64,000 nt of DNA from Spisula solida (GCA_947247005.1 OX365948.1:42350601-42414600); one strand, 5' to 3'. Shown: positions 23,276 to 34,288, numbered from the stretch's first letter. Notes: generated by a model from the letters alone, not told the origin. A program made the numbers and translations.

Positions 23276-23561
23276 ATGTTCATTGCTCGGTGTGCTCGAA
23301 TATCCGTTGGCATTAGACCAGCAAATATCATTTTAAATACATTGGATTTGAAAACACCGTCAATAGTGGCGAACACTTTGAAAAGGTGCTTGTCAACATC
23401 AGCGTATCAGGTTGAGACAGTGGTTGAAAGAAGTTGTCATTCTATTGGAGAGGGGCCTCACTGGGAGGAGAAGACGCAGAGTTTACTGTATGTGGATATA
23501 CATGACGGTGTGGTACATAGATGGTGCTCTCAAACTGGACAAAATGAATCACATAAATTCA
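23276..23561 (+). CDS. Regucalcin exon 1 (presequence and first blade)
   Basis: Encodes residues 1-95 plus the first base of codon 96. Residues 1-43 form the putative targeting peptide (Arg5, Arg8, Arg14, Lys36, Arg37; one acidic residue, Asp24). Homology with regucalcin starts near residue 47, with Glu59 as metal ligand. The donor is A|GTAAGT, a strong site. An ORF reading through the donor (to 23635) is intronic. Confidence 0.9.
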
Positions 23562-26500
23562 GTAAGTTCTTGCTTGTGCTGGTTTATGCAAATTGTGATA
23601 TTGTTAAAAATAACGTATTTATTGTTTGTGGATAACATAATTGGCAAACCCATTTCATTATGGTCCGAAATTACGTTACAATATGAATTCCTTCAAACTA
23701 GTATGTCGAAAACCTTGAATATTCCTAAAACACACGGTATAACCCGACGAATACACCACAGCGCATGGGCGTAGGAGCGTCTTCAACATTGGGGGGGGCA
23801 AATATTTGGGAGGGGGGGCGAATTTTTTTTTTTGAGATATGTGGGGGTCACATAAAGTGTTATTAAGCTATAGTGAAAGTTTGTGATTATATTCACTAAG
23901 GTATGGTATATCTACTAAGCTGTTTGCTTGTCAAAAAAACGGGTAACAAAATTGAACCCTATCATAAATGAGTATTGTAATTAGGGGGGTCCGGGCGCAT
24001 GCTCCCCCGGGATAAATTTTGGTAAGATCAATCAAAATTAAGTCCTTATTTGGTAAATTTATATTTTTACTAATTATTGAACAGATGCCCGAATTCTGAG
24101 AATTTTAGCGGTTTAGTAAGGGAATTTAACATAGCAATGACAAAGTTTAAAAGCAATATATAGCAGCTGGTGCAAACTTTATCTTACAAAGTATTTCTGT
24201 AGTCCTTGTAGCTATTTTCAACAATTACGTGATCGGGTGATATCATATTTCATAGATTAAAATCATTTTGCGAGCGAAGCGGGCAAGAAAATTCACATTT
24301 TATACTTTTTAACAAAGGATGAAAGGCAAATTACCTATTACAATACTATTTTAGGCGGAAAATTATGAATATGGTCTGAATTATTGGGGGGCCAAACGAT
24401 ATGTTGGCCCCTCCTGTCCTAACATTGGGGGGCCTAGCCCCCCCCTGGCCCCCCCCTTCTCCTACGCCCATGCAGCGTGACGAATACCCAACAGAGGTAA
24501 AAACAGACGAAGGTGAGTAATATTATATTTCTTACCAGCAAATCTCGATTTCGAGATGTCTTATTAATTTTAAGGATATGTGAATGGCCACGAAGGTTGA
24601 AATGTACTTCAAAGAGTCTCGCATGTTATCTCTACATAATAATAGAGCTGATAGCGCCTATATTAGGCAATAATGTTCGCCTCCGTGAGGAGAAGTGTCA
24701 TGCCCAACCCCAGGTTGCTATCTCAAAGGTCAAGGTCACAGTTGGAGGTCAAAGGTCAAATTGAAGCTCATCCGGACCATTACTTTGTCATGCTTGACAC
24801 AATTTCGTGTATTTTTGTATAAATGTTAACCTCTATGAGACAGAGTTTCATGCCTAACCCCCAAGCTTCTATCTCAAAGGTCAAGGTCACGGTTGGAGGC
24901 CAAAGGTCAAATTGAAGCTTATCCGGACCATAACCCATTCATGCATTTACCATGAGGCGGAGTGTCATGCCCAACCCCAAGTTCCTATCTCAGAGGTCAA
25001 GGTCACAATTGGAGGTCAAAGGTCAAGATGAAGTTTGTCCAGACCATTACTTTGTCATGGATTGACCAATCTTGCTTATAATTGGCATGAATGGTAACCT
25101 CTACTAATCGGAGTGAGATAACCAACCCATGGTTCCTCTCTAAAATGTCACAGCTGGAGGTCAAAGGTCAAATTAAAGTTTGTATGGATCATTTCTTTAT
25201 GCATCGTGGCATTAAGTGTAACATTTGCACATTTAAGTTGTTGCTTTTGTTCAACGTGCACCGAGGCTCGACATAACTTGCCCGAGGGCATGTATTTCTA
25301 GTTCGTCTGAGACGCGGTCAGGGATCGAACCCGAGACCTCCCGTTCTCGCAGTGGACGCTCAACTACTAGGATATCGAAAAGGCAATGACAAACATTAAA
25401 TATATGTACTGCGCGAACTTCAAACAGATAAACCAGAGACTAAATTGTCTCTTGATAAACTAAAAGTTTAATACACTAATTAGTTGTGTACCCGATGTGC
25501 TTCAAGCTTGTCTAAATTGATTTGATGTCCCTCTGGAACTGACTGTAAACGCATAAATAGGTTATACGCCTTTCTGAAATTGGCATTTACCCTATTTAAG
25601 TCATTTCTATAGGGGCATAACCCGTACCATTATGTAGAGCTTGACAATTTTGCACAAAATTGTCATACGACCCTCTGGAATTAAGGCGACATAATGTCTA
25701 GTAAATCTAATCTAAGTTCCCGGTTTATTTAACACTAGGTCAAAAGATTTAAATCATCTTGTCATTTCCGTCATACAAGCCTCATTCATGAACAACAGTT
25801 TACTACATAAGTTTAAACATATTTTATTGCCAAATGATAAATCGGTTGGACAATTAGATGTAGATAATATATTACTGATTAATTAGAGTGTTATTGCACA
25901 ATTGTGCATTTATATACCACACCCCTTGCCATGCGGTTTAGCTCACCTGTCACAAAATGACAGAGTGAGGTTTTGTGACCACTCTTCGTCCGTCGTTCGA
26001 CGTCAGTCCGTCGTCCGTCCGTCCACAATTAGTTTGTGTAGACACAAGCGGTCACAATTTTTCACTAATCTTTACGAAACCTGGTCACAATGATCATCTG
26101 AAACACAATCTAGGGTCAAATTATAGAAAAACCTTGTATTGTCATTAGAGGTCACAATTTTGACATAATCTTTATACAACTTGGTCACAATAAATATCTC
26201 AACAAAATCTAGAGAAGTTTGATTTTGGGTCGTCCGGGGTCCAAAAGGTCACAAGGTCAAATCATAGAAAAACCTTGTGTAGTCGTTAAAGGTTACAATT
26301 TTTACCTAATCTTTATGACACTCAGCCACTACGATAATCTTAACAAAATCTTGGTCAAGTTCGATGTTGGGTCATCCGGGGTCAAAAACGAGGTCACAAG
26401 GTCAAAACATAGAAAAACCTTGCGTAGTCACTAGAGGTCACAATGTTGACCTAATCTTTATGAAACTCGGTCACAATGATAGTTACAAGGTCAAATCATA

Positions 26501-29500
26501 GACAAAAGTTTGCTTAAACTTCAATATAGGTTGATGCGATGAAAATTACAAGGTCCCTTGTTAAGACGATATGAAAACCTTGCGCATGGAATAGAACCTG
26601 CATTTATTTGGTTACCATTAAGGGAACTCATGAACTACGACGACAGGTACGCGACCTAGGGCCCTTTGTATAATGATAATGGCGTCTTACTGGTTTAGTA
26701 GGGCATAACTGCCATTAAACGATTTCGGCGCCATTGAAGAACACAACTGTTTTTATACGATACATATAAATTTCTTAACTTTATTCACTTTTCTCAAAAA
26801 CACATGACTTACCTTGTTATAAGCATGTCTGGATGTGTTCATCTTGTTTCCTTTATATGACTGTACATATACGTGTATATTAAGCCGGTGCCCAGGGTAC
26901 GGTTTTATCAAAGCACTTACGGAAAACTTAAACTTTCGTCGTAATTTGAATTCTTTGTGATATTGTGTGTGTCCCCATCCCCTACCTACCCGATTAAAAA
27001 GGGCCCTACCAAAACATTTTATTGCCCAAATTGAAATAAAAAATATTTTTATTAAAAATTGGAAGTGAAAATTGTATTTTTTTGTTTACGGGCTTCTTTC
27101 GTACCTGGTCCATTAAATTTAGGACTGTTGGTTTTCACCTTAAGAGTTAATTCTAAATTTCATCATTTGTATGTCTTAACTCATACTGAAACAATTCCAA
27201 AAAAAATATTTTAACCTTACCTACCTACCCATTCTAAATCTGATAGGGTCGGTAGGGAAAACCAAGAATATTTTAAGTTCGGCCTTGTGGTAAATTGACT
27301 ACAGTGTTATTCAGTTGATAAAGACCTACAAAAATAACCTATTCCAAAGGTGCAGTTATAAAAGCAATACAAGGAATTTAAATTTGAGCGTAAATTAAAG
27401 GTTGACGTAAGTGCTTTGATAAAACAGTACCCAGGGAACCCTGCTATTTTGGCATAAACGTTATTTTTTAGTTTTCAAAAGAGTCAAAAGAGTGATTTTA
27501 ATAAAGCAAAAAGAAAATGGTCGCATATTAAAGAAAAAAAAGCTACTTCTGTTTAAAGCAACAAACTTCTAGTTGTTCTCAATCTGCGTACTTTTCCGAA
27601 ATTGGTCGCAACGAAGAAAATTATTACGTCACGTTATTCTGTTCTGCGGGCCGTTTTCAGTAATCGGCCCTCACGTGAGGGCCAGTTACTTTATAATGGC
27701 CCGGAAAATATGTAATCAATCAGAGCAAAACAGCTCAAATACGTTACTATTTATAGTAACATGTGTATTATAGTATTATATTGGTAAATAACTTAAAATA
27801 TGTATTGTTGTTTTTATATAATTATTTTGGAGCTTAATGCATACAGTTATTACATAATGTCAAAATAGCAGGAGACCGCGGCTCGTAAGGTTTTGTTAAA
27901 ATGTTCAACTTGCCGAATGATAAATTGTATTGCCAATAAAACACTGTATGACTACTCTATGAATTTATGTTCAAAGATACATGACCTCTATTTTTGTATT
28001 ATTTTGTATTTGAAATCTACTTCTTTTCATTGGAATAATTATGTGTGCGAAGGCAACTGACCGTAGACTTTATCGTGTGTGCATCTGGGTCTAACAGTTG
28101 TCACTTTACATTGACGTTAAGAACAAATGATCTGGTTCTTTATTACATTAAACCTTAGACATTAAGTGTTGTCTTTTTTTATTCAAATGTATCAGAATAT
28201 CAAAAAAAAATATTTGTTTATTGTTTTCAACATCTAATCGTATACAATGGCAGAAAAAATGAACATGTTATCTATTCAGCCACATTAATACGTTTTCTGT
28301 GTCATTAATAAATTAAAAAGAGAAATTACAAAATGTCACTACTGTTGTGTGTATACATATGACTGACCTCAATTAATCAGGTCAGTCACCTGTTTACATG
28401 ACACTGTGCATGTAAACATTGAAATCTCTCTTATTAATTCATAATTTGAAATATATTGTACGAGGGTCATCGTAAAGTTCTAGGACAGCTCTTAACAACT
28501 TGGTTAAAGATTGACTATAATTTTAAAATTCATACCATAGGTAGAATGGCATGTTATGATTTTGAATATGTCTTATATATATAGCCTTTTTCTGAATAAA
28601 AGCTATCTATATATGAGTATATGGCTTGATGCATAATGTATTGGTTTCCACTGTCGTTTTATCCGATTAACGTGTTTTAAACAATAAAAATACTTTGTTT
28701 TTATTTTACATTGTTTGTATACAAGAGACAGGTCTGAATAAACGTGCCATACGTAAAACACTCACACACGATACAACTATATTTACAGGTTCGTTTTGTT
28801 CTCTTATCGTACCTTGTGAGCATGGGGGATATATCGTATCTATCAATAAAACAATATGTCACTTTGACTGGGGTTCCAAACGAATTACACCATTGGGAAC
28901 TGTGGATGGCGAGAAGAGGACGCGTCTTAACGATGGCAAATGTGATGCGAGTGGTCGTCTTTGGTTTGGTGAGTTAACAAAATATAGTTTTGTAATCATT
29001 TCATGATACATGTACCTAATGCATACGTCCGTAGTATGTTGGTTTACAATCGTCGGTCAATATGATGCGGGGGTTCTTCTTTGGTTAAGAGCGTAGACAA
29101 ATTGACAAATACATTTTGTGCCCCACCTATTTAAAAGTGGGGGCATATAGCATTGGTGCTGTCCGTCTGTATGTACGTCTGTAAGTCCGTACGTAACGCA
29201 AATGTTGTGTGTTGAACTCCTCATCAACTTCTGGGTGGAATTTCTTCAAACTTTAACAGATGAACAACCCAAATATGTAGATGACCGTAAATCGCTGCGT
29301 TAATTTTGACTGGAGTTATGGCCCTTTGTTATATATACCCCATACTATGAAATATCTTGTATGTTGAATTCCTCACAAACCGTTGGTTGGAATTTCTTCA
29401 ACCTTTCACAGATTAACAATATCAATGTATAGGTGACCACAATGGATGGAATTTTCGTCGTGTCAATTTTTACCAGAATTATGACCCTCTGGTACTTTAA

Positions 29501-32500
29501 CTGTATACATGTACCCCATAGTGAAAAATAGTGTGTGTTGAACTCTTCACAAACTGTTGGATGGAATTTCTTCAAACTTTCACAGATTAACAATCTCAAT
29601 GTATAGATGACCTTAAAAGATGGGATTTTATTGTGTCATTCTTTACTAGAATTATGGTCCTTTGTTACTTTTATTATATGATGTGCCTGATAAATTTTTA
29701 ATAGAATTATAGTCCGCAACTCTAAAGAAATTGAATAATGATGTTACCTCAAACTGCTATTCCCCTCTCCTTCCCCATTTGAAATGATATGTGCTATAAT
29801 GGGGACACCCGTGTCTCGTTGACACATTTCTGGATTGTAATCAATTCCATAATAAACATGTATAATGAATACGTTAGAACATTAGTTAGTCTGTTCTTTT
29901 AAAAACGATGGTAAATGTGGTTGGTTCGTAGATAAGTGCAGTTTCTTATAATTACATAATAGTTAATTAATACGTTAGTAATTGCGTAATCTGTTGTATT
30001 GCAGTTTTACTCCCTTGTATATGACATTTTTTAACATTAATGGTGACTTTTTAATTGTGTGCGTTACTCTTAATAAATGCAGACGATTGTTTCATAAGTC
30101 TGATCTGCATAAACGAAAAACTACTGACTTTAAGTATGATGGAAAGGTTTTTTAGTGCGCAAGATTATATTCTCTCAAAATTCTATTATACTAGAATACT
30201 TTTAACAAATGTTATAATTTGTCACTATTCAAAATTATCTTTTGTACACTACAATAGGAAAATATCGATATGGTACTCAGTATAACTCAATCGTCTCTAT
30301 CAGTGTAGAAATACCACGTGACTTTTGACTACAGTTACAAGAAGAAATTTGTAAACATTGGAAAATAAAATAGTCATAAATATTTTATTTCTTTATCGAT
30401 TTCTATGCAATATACACCACGCTAAGGAGACAATTATTTGCTTTCCGTGAAATATAAACTTGTAACTGTAGTCAAAAGTCACGTGGTATTGCTACACTGT
30501 CTATGCTCTAGGGCAAATCAAGTTCTTATTTTGCATAAACCAAACCACTTTCTTTAATTTTAGTATAGTATGGAGAATTTGGCTTGATCCTGACCTTTAT
30601 GTATGAATATATTATTACAAGGTTCTTGCGTTAAATAGATGATTTTTTTCTAACACGATCTGCGGATTAATCCGTATACGCATAGAGGAAACCAAGCCGT
30701 GTATTATTACCGCAACAATATACCTGACAAATTGGCTGGTACTATTAACGCCCCGTATCACGTGACATATTTATGAATGAATGAACGTTAACTGTACAAT
30801 AAAAACTTCAACGAGTTGCAAATAAGGCAAGTTGCACGAGTATCCAGTGTTACAGCAACGACGCATCTACATTGTTTTGTATTTTTAGAAACACCAATAT
30901 ACTCTCCACACTAAGTTTAATAAAAACTTCTAATAATCAATTTATTTATATTTTTCATTTCATGCAATATATTTATATCTTATACTGGTGATGTTAAAAT
31001 TGTTTCAATGTTTGAAATGTGTCCTTTTCTTCAGAAAATTACGAACGTCGTTTTCATTAACGAGGGAGGTAATTGTACCAGCTAATAAGCCACTCAATAC
31101 GCACTCGTGATTTAATTTTTCCGCATCCGAACTCCTGTCGATGTTTTATTCACCGACAAAACATAAGAACAGATTTTTATTTCTTAAATGTTCACGAGCA
31201 AACCGAGTACTATCGGTGTTTAGATTTGTGTTTGTATTACATTTCGAGCGTCTGCTTGCTACTCGATCCCCGCTTATTATAAACATACAACACGGGTTAT
31301 AAATATACACACGATATTAGCGATTAAACATGTTTACTTAATAGAAGATCGAGGATCGGGTCAAATCATCTGTATTATAACCAATTAGGAAATTTGTCTC
31401 CGTGTAAATCCAACTAATATATCGAAAGTTGTACCGTCTCGAAAATTTATGATTTTACGATATCATACGAATAATTTATTGCATAAATTTGATTTTGGGT
31501 TTAACTAACTTGTATAGATTAATTGTCTGTGACTATTTATACAATGTACCATAATTTCTGAAGGCACTATGGGATTAGAAAAATCACCGGCCGTGGTCCA
31601 CGAGAATCAAGGGGCCTTGTATTCTCTGGAACAAGACGGTTCTATCAGACAACACAAGGAAGGGATCAGCATCTCCAATGGTCTGGCATGGACATCTGAC
31701 AACAAGACGATGTACTACATTGACTCAATCCCTAGAAAAGTGTATGCCTTTGATTTTGATATTACGCAAGGATCTATAAGTAAGTCATTCTTACGTTTGT
31801 GATATTGTACAGCATAACCTCTCCTTCAGAAAACAATGTTAGTTTATAGTTTATACTAATTTATTTATATTTATAAACAAGCTTTTCTAACTTACATTAA
31901 TCACTCTCGACACCTCATTCCTGGTGTTATCCATCTCCACGAGGGTATGAGAGAAGAGAAGCCAGTTTCCCTTTTATGCTGAGCGTCTAGCAAGGAAATT
32001 GCTGGTATCATTTTTATTTCGTCTTTGGTATGACGCGGCAAGGGATCAAACCCGAGACCTACCGCACTCGAAGCGAACGCTCAATCACTTGGCTATCAAT
32101 AATGTTGAATGGACCTTCCGAAATCAAATTTATATTAATGAAGAACCGTGCTAGCAACGTCCAACTTCTGTCATTTGTTAGAGCGGCTGGTCCGCCTCGA
32201 ACTATTGTATTCGGAATATGTTTTGCAAGGGAAACAACTCGTATGGTTACTGTTGAATTACATTATACGAGTTAGTGGTCTTAGTATTATAACGTAAAAT
32301 TAATCACGAGGCTGCATCGTTGATATCTATATTGTCATACGGCGATATATTTCTGGTAGTTTTTAAGCAATAATTATTTCCTTCTTAACAATGCAACCAA
32401 TCCCCCCTCTTACGTACCTATTAAACAAAACAGAAACTGTTTCATGTTGGTATCAACCCCCCCACAGTACCGCTACGCTCCGTATAGAAGCAACGCTTGG

Positions 32501-34040
32501 CGTAGTCCGCCTTGAGGAGTTTGACATAACCTACTACTAAAGTGACGCCGTGGTGGAGTGGATAGCACCCTTAACTACGGATTGAGAGCTCCCTGGTTCG
32601 AATTTAGACCAAGGCGCTTGATCGATTCTGAAACCCTTTTCAGTGTTTCCCATCCCACTAGATATGAGATTTTTGGTAACCCAGAGGTTTTGTCGCGTTT
32701 ATGGGTGATGTGTACCGGGTACGCTTAAGAACCAAGGAGTCTCACAGTGTATACACGAGTAAACTTCCGGTTATCGCAATAATGGGTACACGTTGATTTG
32801 TATAGGATTGCAATAATAAGTACAGTGATGGAAAAATCACCGGATGTTTCAATCACAATAATGAGTAAACATTGAATTGTATAGTATCACAATAATGAGT
32901 ACAGTGATTTGGTTTATACTAAAAGGTATGAGCTATAGTGTATCGCATCCGGTTTCCTTATATCCCACATCACTGTGTATATTTCTTCGAAGTCGGACAA
33001 TCTGACAGGAATAAAACCCCATGACAGCGCACAAACAAAGAGACAAAGTTATACTCATGATATATCACCTTTTACCTAACACAGGTAATGAAAGAGTTGC
33101 GGTTGACTTTGGTGGAGAGGATACCATGTCCTCGCTAGGATACCCTGATGGCATGACCATTGACACCGATGGAAACATCTGGGTTGCATGTTACTCTGTA
33201 GGAAGGGTCATACAATTCAACCCTAATACAGGTAAACAGTTCTTTGATTGTTTAAGTGTTGTTTTAAGTCCAACTGATCAACGGTATTTCAGTCATATGG
33301 TCAATCGGGACACCTCGGACAATCTTATGATTCATCCCGTAAAAATGCCGTACGGACCGTTCCGATTGTCATATGGTAACTACCGAGTCACAATATTCTG
33401 ACACTGGCCAAACCAACTGTTACCTGGGACTATGAGCATCAATCATGGTAGATACAACAGTACCATTTTAACGACTAGGTATTTTACAATTTGGGATCGA
33501 ACCCGGAACCTCTCGCATTCGAAATGAACACTCTTCCAGTAAAACTAGAACTATAACTAACTAAAACGAGGTGGACCATGATTATTGAAATTACAGTTAG
33601 CAGCATTTGAGAAAGTCTACTTGTAGACATGCCTCCTTTGTGCAGAACGTACCTCGATCACCGAGTTGCAAGTCGGTTATAATGCTCGGTGCCGATGGTA
33701 GCCGCAGCACATTGACTTTTAGCCCTTCGATGTACCCATTCATACACATGTAATGCTTTACGCGGCGCAAATTTGTGGGTAATTGCGTTTTGGTTAAACG
33801 TCTCCAATATATTGTTTTATACCTATAGGCGAAGAACTCGGATTTATCAGCGTTCCAGCTAGGCGGACCACATCATGTTGCTTCGGTGGACAAAATTATG
33901 ATGAAATGTTTGTAACCTGTTCACGGTACGGATTAACGGCGACAGAAAAGGTGGAGACTCCATTAGCCGGTTCTATATTTAGAATCAAGGGACTTTGTGT
34001 TAAGGGAACTCCAGCCTATGTGTACACGGGAAATGTCTAA
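23276..34040 (+). CDS. Regucalcin / SMP-30-like protein (five exons, 346 aa), probably mitochondrial
   Basis: The exons are 23276-23561, 28789-28968, 31564-31779, 33085-33231 and 33829-34040. All have GT-AG borders and join to 1041 bases including TAA. The product matches the SMP-30/regucalcin/gluconolactonase beta-propeller family along its length, in order: GEGPHWEE (57-65), RLNDGKCDASGRLWFG (141-156), HENQGALYSL, ISNGLAW (192-198), MYYIDS, YPDGMTIDTDGNIWVACY (247-264), TTSCCFGG, IFRIKGL. The divalent-metal ligands of human regucalcin (Glu18, Asn154, Asp204) correspond to Glu59, Asn194 and Asp249. Substrate-pocket Arg101 and Asn103 correspond to Arg141 and Asn143. Family members hydrolyse aldonolactones and bind calcium; the substrate here is unknown. 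Vertebrate regucalcin is 299 residues. The extra ~45 N-terminal residues are Arg-rich, nearly free of acidic residues, and contain RCLS, a typical presequence cleavage motif. The start ATG has A at -3. Expression was not testable. Confidence 0.93.
23764..24472. mobile_element. 709-bp inverted-repeat element in regucalcin intron 1
   Basis: The ends are CATGGGCGTAGGAG and its exact complement, with CAGCG on both sides (23759-23763 and 24473-24477), a 5-bp duplication. Just inside the ends are long G runs (left) and C runs (right), which also pair. No transposase ORF. The family could not be assigned; ends of the GGGCGTAGG type are seen in hAT-like MITEs, but those make 8-bp duplications. Confidence 0.8.
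24675..25302 (+). repeat. ~150-bp tandem repeat in intron 1 (copy 2 of family)
   Basis: Same family as 15906-16510. Units start near 24675, 24826, 24953 (shortened) and 25096. They share TATCTCAAAGGTCAAGGTCA and TCAAATTGAAGCT. The block closes with CACCGAGGCTCGACATAA and TTTCTAGTT. The conserved closing segment shows the array is part of a defined element rather than a free satellite. Confidence 0.85.
25316..25385 (-). repeat. tRNA-like SINE head (antisense, intron 1)
   Basis: On the - strand the sequence has a TATCCTAGTAGTTGAGCG A-box-like segment and a perfect B-box GGTTCGATCCC. This is the internal Pol III promoter layout of a tRNA-derived SINE. It directly follows the tandem repeat at 24675-25302. 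Cloverleaf pairing is incomplete, so it is not called as a tRNA gene. Confidence 0.65.
25940..26669. mobile_element. Shorter, decayed copy of the 145-bp array element (intron 1)
   Basis: It begins AGCTCACCTGTCACAAA like 6627 and has a CGTCCGTC-rich leader. It contains about four damaged 145-bp-type units with GTAGTCACTAGAGGTCACAA and ATCTTTATGA phrases, and ends ACAGGTACGCGACCTAGGGC. Inside the regucalcin gene. Confidence 0.8.
26889..27438. repeat. GGGTACTGTTTTATC family, copy 2 (intron 1)
   Basis: The left end GGGTACGGTTTTATC, with AAGCACTTACGGAAA, is inverted at the right end (TTGACGTAAGTGCTTTG, then GATAAAACAGTACCC). About 550 bp. The interior is AT-rich with no ORF. Confidence 0.75.
27439..28788. 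other. Remainder of regucalcin intron 1; no other gene seen
   Basis: AT-rich. It contains a CCCTCACGTGAGGG palindrome at 27668-27681 and an inverted pair TGTTTACATG...CATGTAAACA near 28391-28420. No further exon of the gene is needed between exons 1 and 2, because the protein alignment is continuous. Confidence 0.5.
28789..28968 (+). CDS. Regucalcin exon 2
   Basis: 180 bases, residues 96-155 plus one base. The acceptor is TATTTACAG, the donor TTTG|GTGAGT. It carries the GGYIVSI strand and the RTRLNDGKCD substrate-binding segment (Arg141, Asn143). Upstream in-frame residues from 28695 are intron. Confidence 0.93.
29118..29690 (+). repeat. Dispersed repeat with ~150-175-bp tandem units (intron 2)
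   Basis: It starts with a CCCCACCTATTTAAAAGTGG hairpin. Three units follow, beginning at about 29206, 29358 and 29532 with GTGTGTTGAACTC or a variant, then TGGAATTTCTTCAAACTTT. ORFs on the - strand at 29345-29599 are repeat products. Confidence 0.75.
30301..30499. mobile_element. MITE with CAGTGTAG ends and 5-bp TSD, short copy (intron 2)
   Basis: 199-bp relative of the 422-bp element at 338-759. The left ~160 bp match closely and the right arm is reduced to ~44 bp, so the copy is internally deleted. TCTAT is duplicated at 30296-30300 and 30500-30504. Confidence 0.85.
30648..31320 (+). repeat. Dispersed repeat, copy in intron 2
   Basis: It starts TCTAACACGATCTGCGG and includes CGCATAGAGG, TATTATTACCGC and AAATTGGCTG. 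The reverse complement of 39780-40112 shares these phrases in the same order. A middle part (30895-30985, CACTAAGTTT...CATTTCATGCAATA) also recurs at 45375-45480. No ORF is conserved between copies. Confidence 0.65.
31564..31779 (+). CDS. Regucalcin exon 3
   Basis: 216 bases, residues 156-227 plus one base. The acceptor (TTTCTGAAG) has a weak pyrimidine tract; the donor is A|GTAAGT. It carries ENQGALYSL and ISNGLAW with metal ligand Asn194, then YYIDSIPRKVYAFDFD. The splice completes Gly156, matching the FAG-TM region of vertebrate regucalcin. Confidence 0.92.
31900..32112 (-). repeat. tRNA-derived SINE, antisense in intron 3
   Basis: On the - strand it opens with a tRNA-like head. The A-box-like text is TAGCCAAGTGATTGAGCG and the B-box-like text is GGTTTGATCCC (32045-32095 on the window). 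A body follows containing TTCCTGGTGTTATCCATCTC on the + strand. The body recurs at 58284-58371, so this is a multi-copy SINE. Confidence 0.75.
32546..32616 (+). tRNA. tRNA-Arg(ACG)-like sequence, probably a pseudo-tRNA or SINE head (intron 3)
   Basis: Acceptor strands CGCCGTG and CAAGGCG pair at six of seven positions. The D-arm is GGTG/CACC and the anticodon stem CTTAA/TTGAG pairs fully, enclosing CTACGGA (anticodon ACG, T33 present). The B-box GGTTCGAAT is present. The T-stem is weak (two G-T pairs, one mismatch) and there is one extra base before the 3' acceptor strand. This fits a decayed tRNA or SINE head better than a working gene. Confidence 0.4.
33085..33231 (+). CDS. Regucalcin exon 4
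   Basis: 147 bases, residues 228-276 plus one base. The acceptor is CTAACACAG, the donor ACAG|GTAAAC. It contains YPDGMTIDTDGNIWVACY with metal ligand Asp249, and GRVIQFNPNTG. The join SIS-NER aligns with the QISNRR stretch of human regucalcin without a gap. Confidence 0.93.
33302..33368. mobile_element. 67-bp Mutator-like mini-MITE with 9-bp TSD (intron 4)
   Basis: Same ends as the 345-bp element at 21417-21761: CAATCGGGACACCTCGGAC left, and ACGGACCGTTCCGATTG right. TCATATGGT is duplicated at 33293-33301 and 33369-33377. Almost nothing but the two ends remains. Confidence 0.88.
33488..33545 (-). repeat. tRNA-like SINE head remnant (intron 4)
   Basis: GGGATCGAACCCGGAACCTC on the + strand is a B-box on the - strand (GGTTCGATCCC). 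It is followed by text similar to 32045-32095 with changes. Partial. Confidence 0.5.
33829..34040 (+). CDS. Regucalcin exon 5 (terminal coding exon)
   Basis: 212 bases, residues 277-346 and TAA. The acceptor is ACCTATAG. It encodes RRTTSCCFGGQNYDEMFVT, the PLAGSIFRIKGL strand and the C-terminal AYVYTGNV, which aligns with the vertebrate C-terminus (APYSYAG plus three residues). It was found by homology rather than as a long open frame. Confidence 0.92.
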
Positions 34041-34282
34041 CTTTTGCAAAATAACAAATGCTAAAACTTTTAAGGTTTGTTTTGTGTAATTCGGATATGT
34101 AAATATGACCGCCATATTGCTGGCTTAGAATGAGAAGGTCGTAAGTGCTACTCACGACCTTATAGGACTTATGCATATTTGAAGTCTGCATCACAAAGCG
34201 CTTCCTTATGAGCCCATTTTCATGAAAATCGATACTGGTTATGTTGACCAAACAGAAGTTTAAAAAGCTTGTTTTTCCAAAA

Positions 34283-34288
34283 AATAAA
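34283..34288 (+). terminator. Candidate polyadenylation signal for regucalcin
   Basis: AATAAA about 245 bases after the stop codon, the first full consensus hexamer I noticed downstream. The 3' end is not otherwise marked. Confidence 0.4.

Noticed and set aside
23276..23635. 119-codon ORF taken as a complete single-exon protein
   Set aside because: The last ~24 codons read past a strong splice donor at 23562; homology continues in the exon at 28789.
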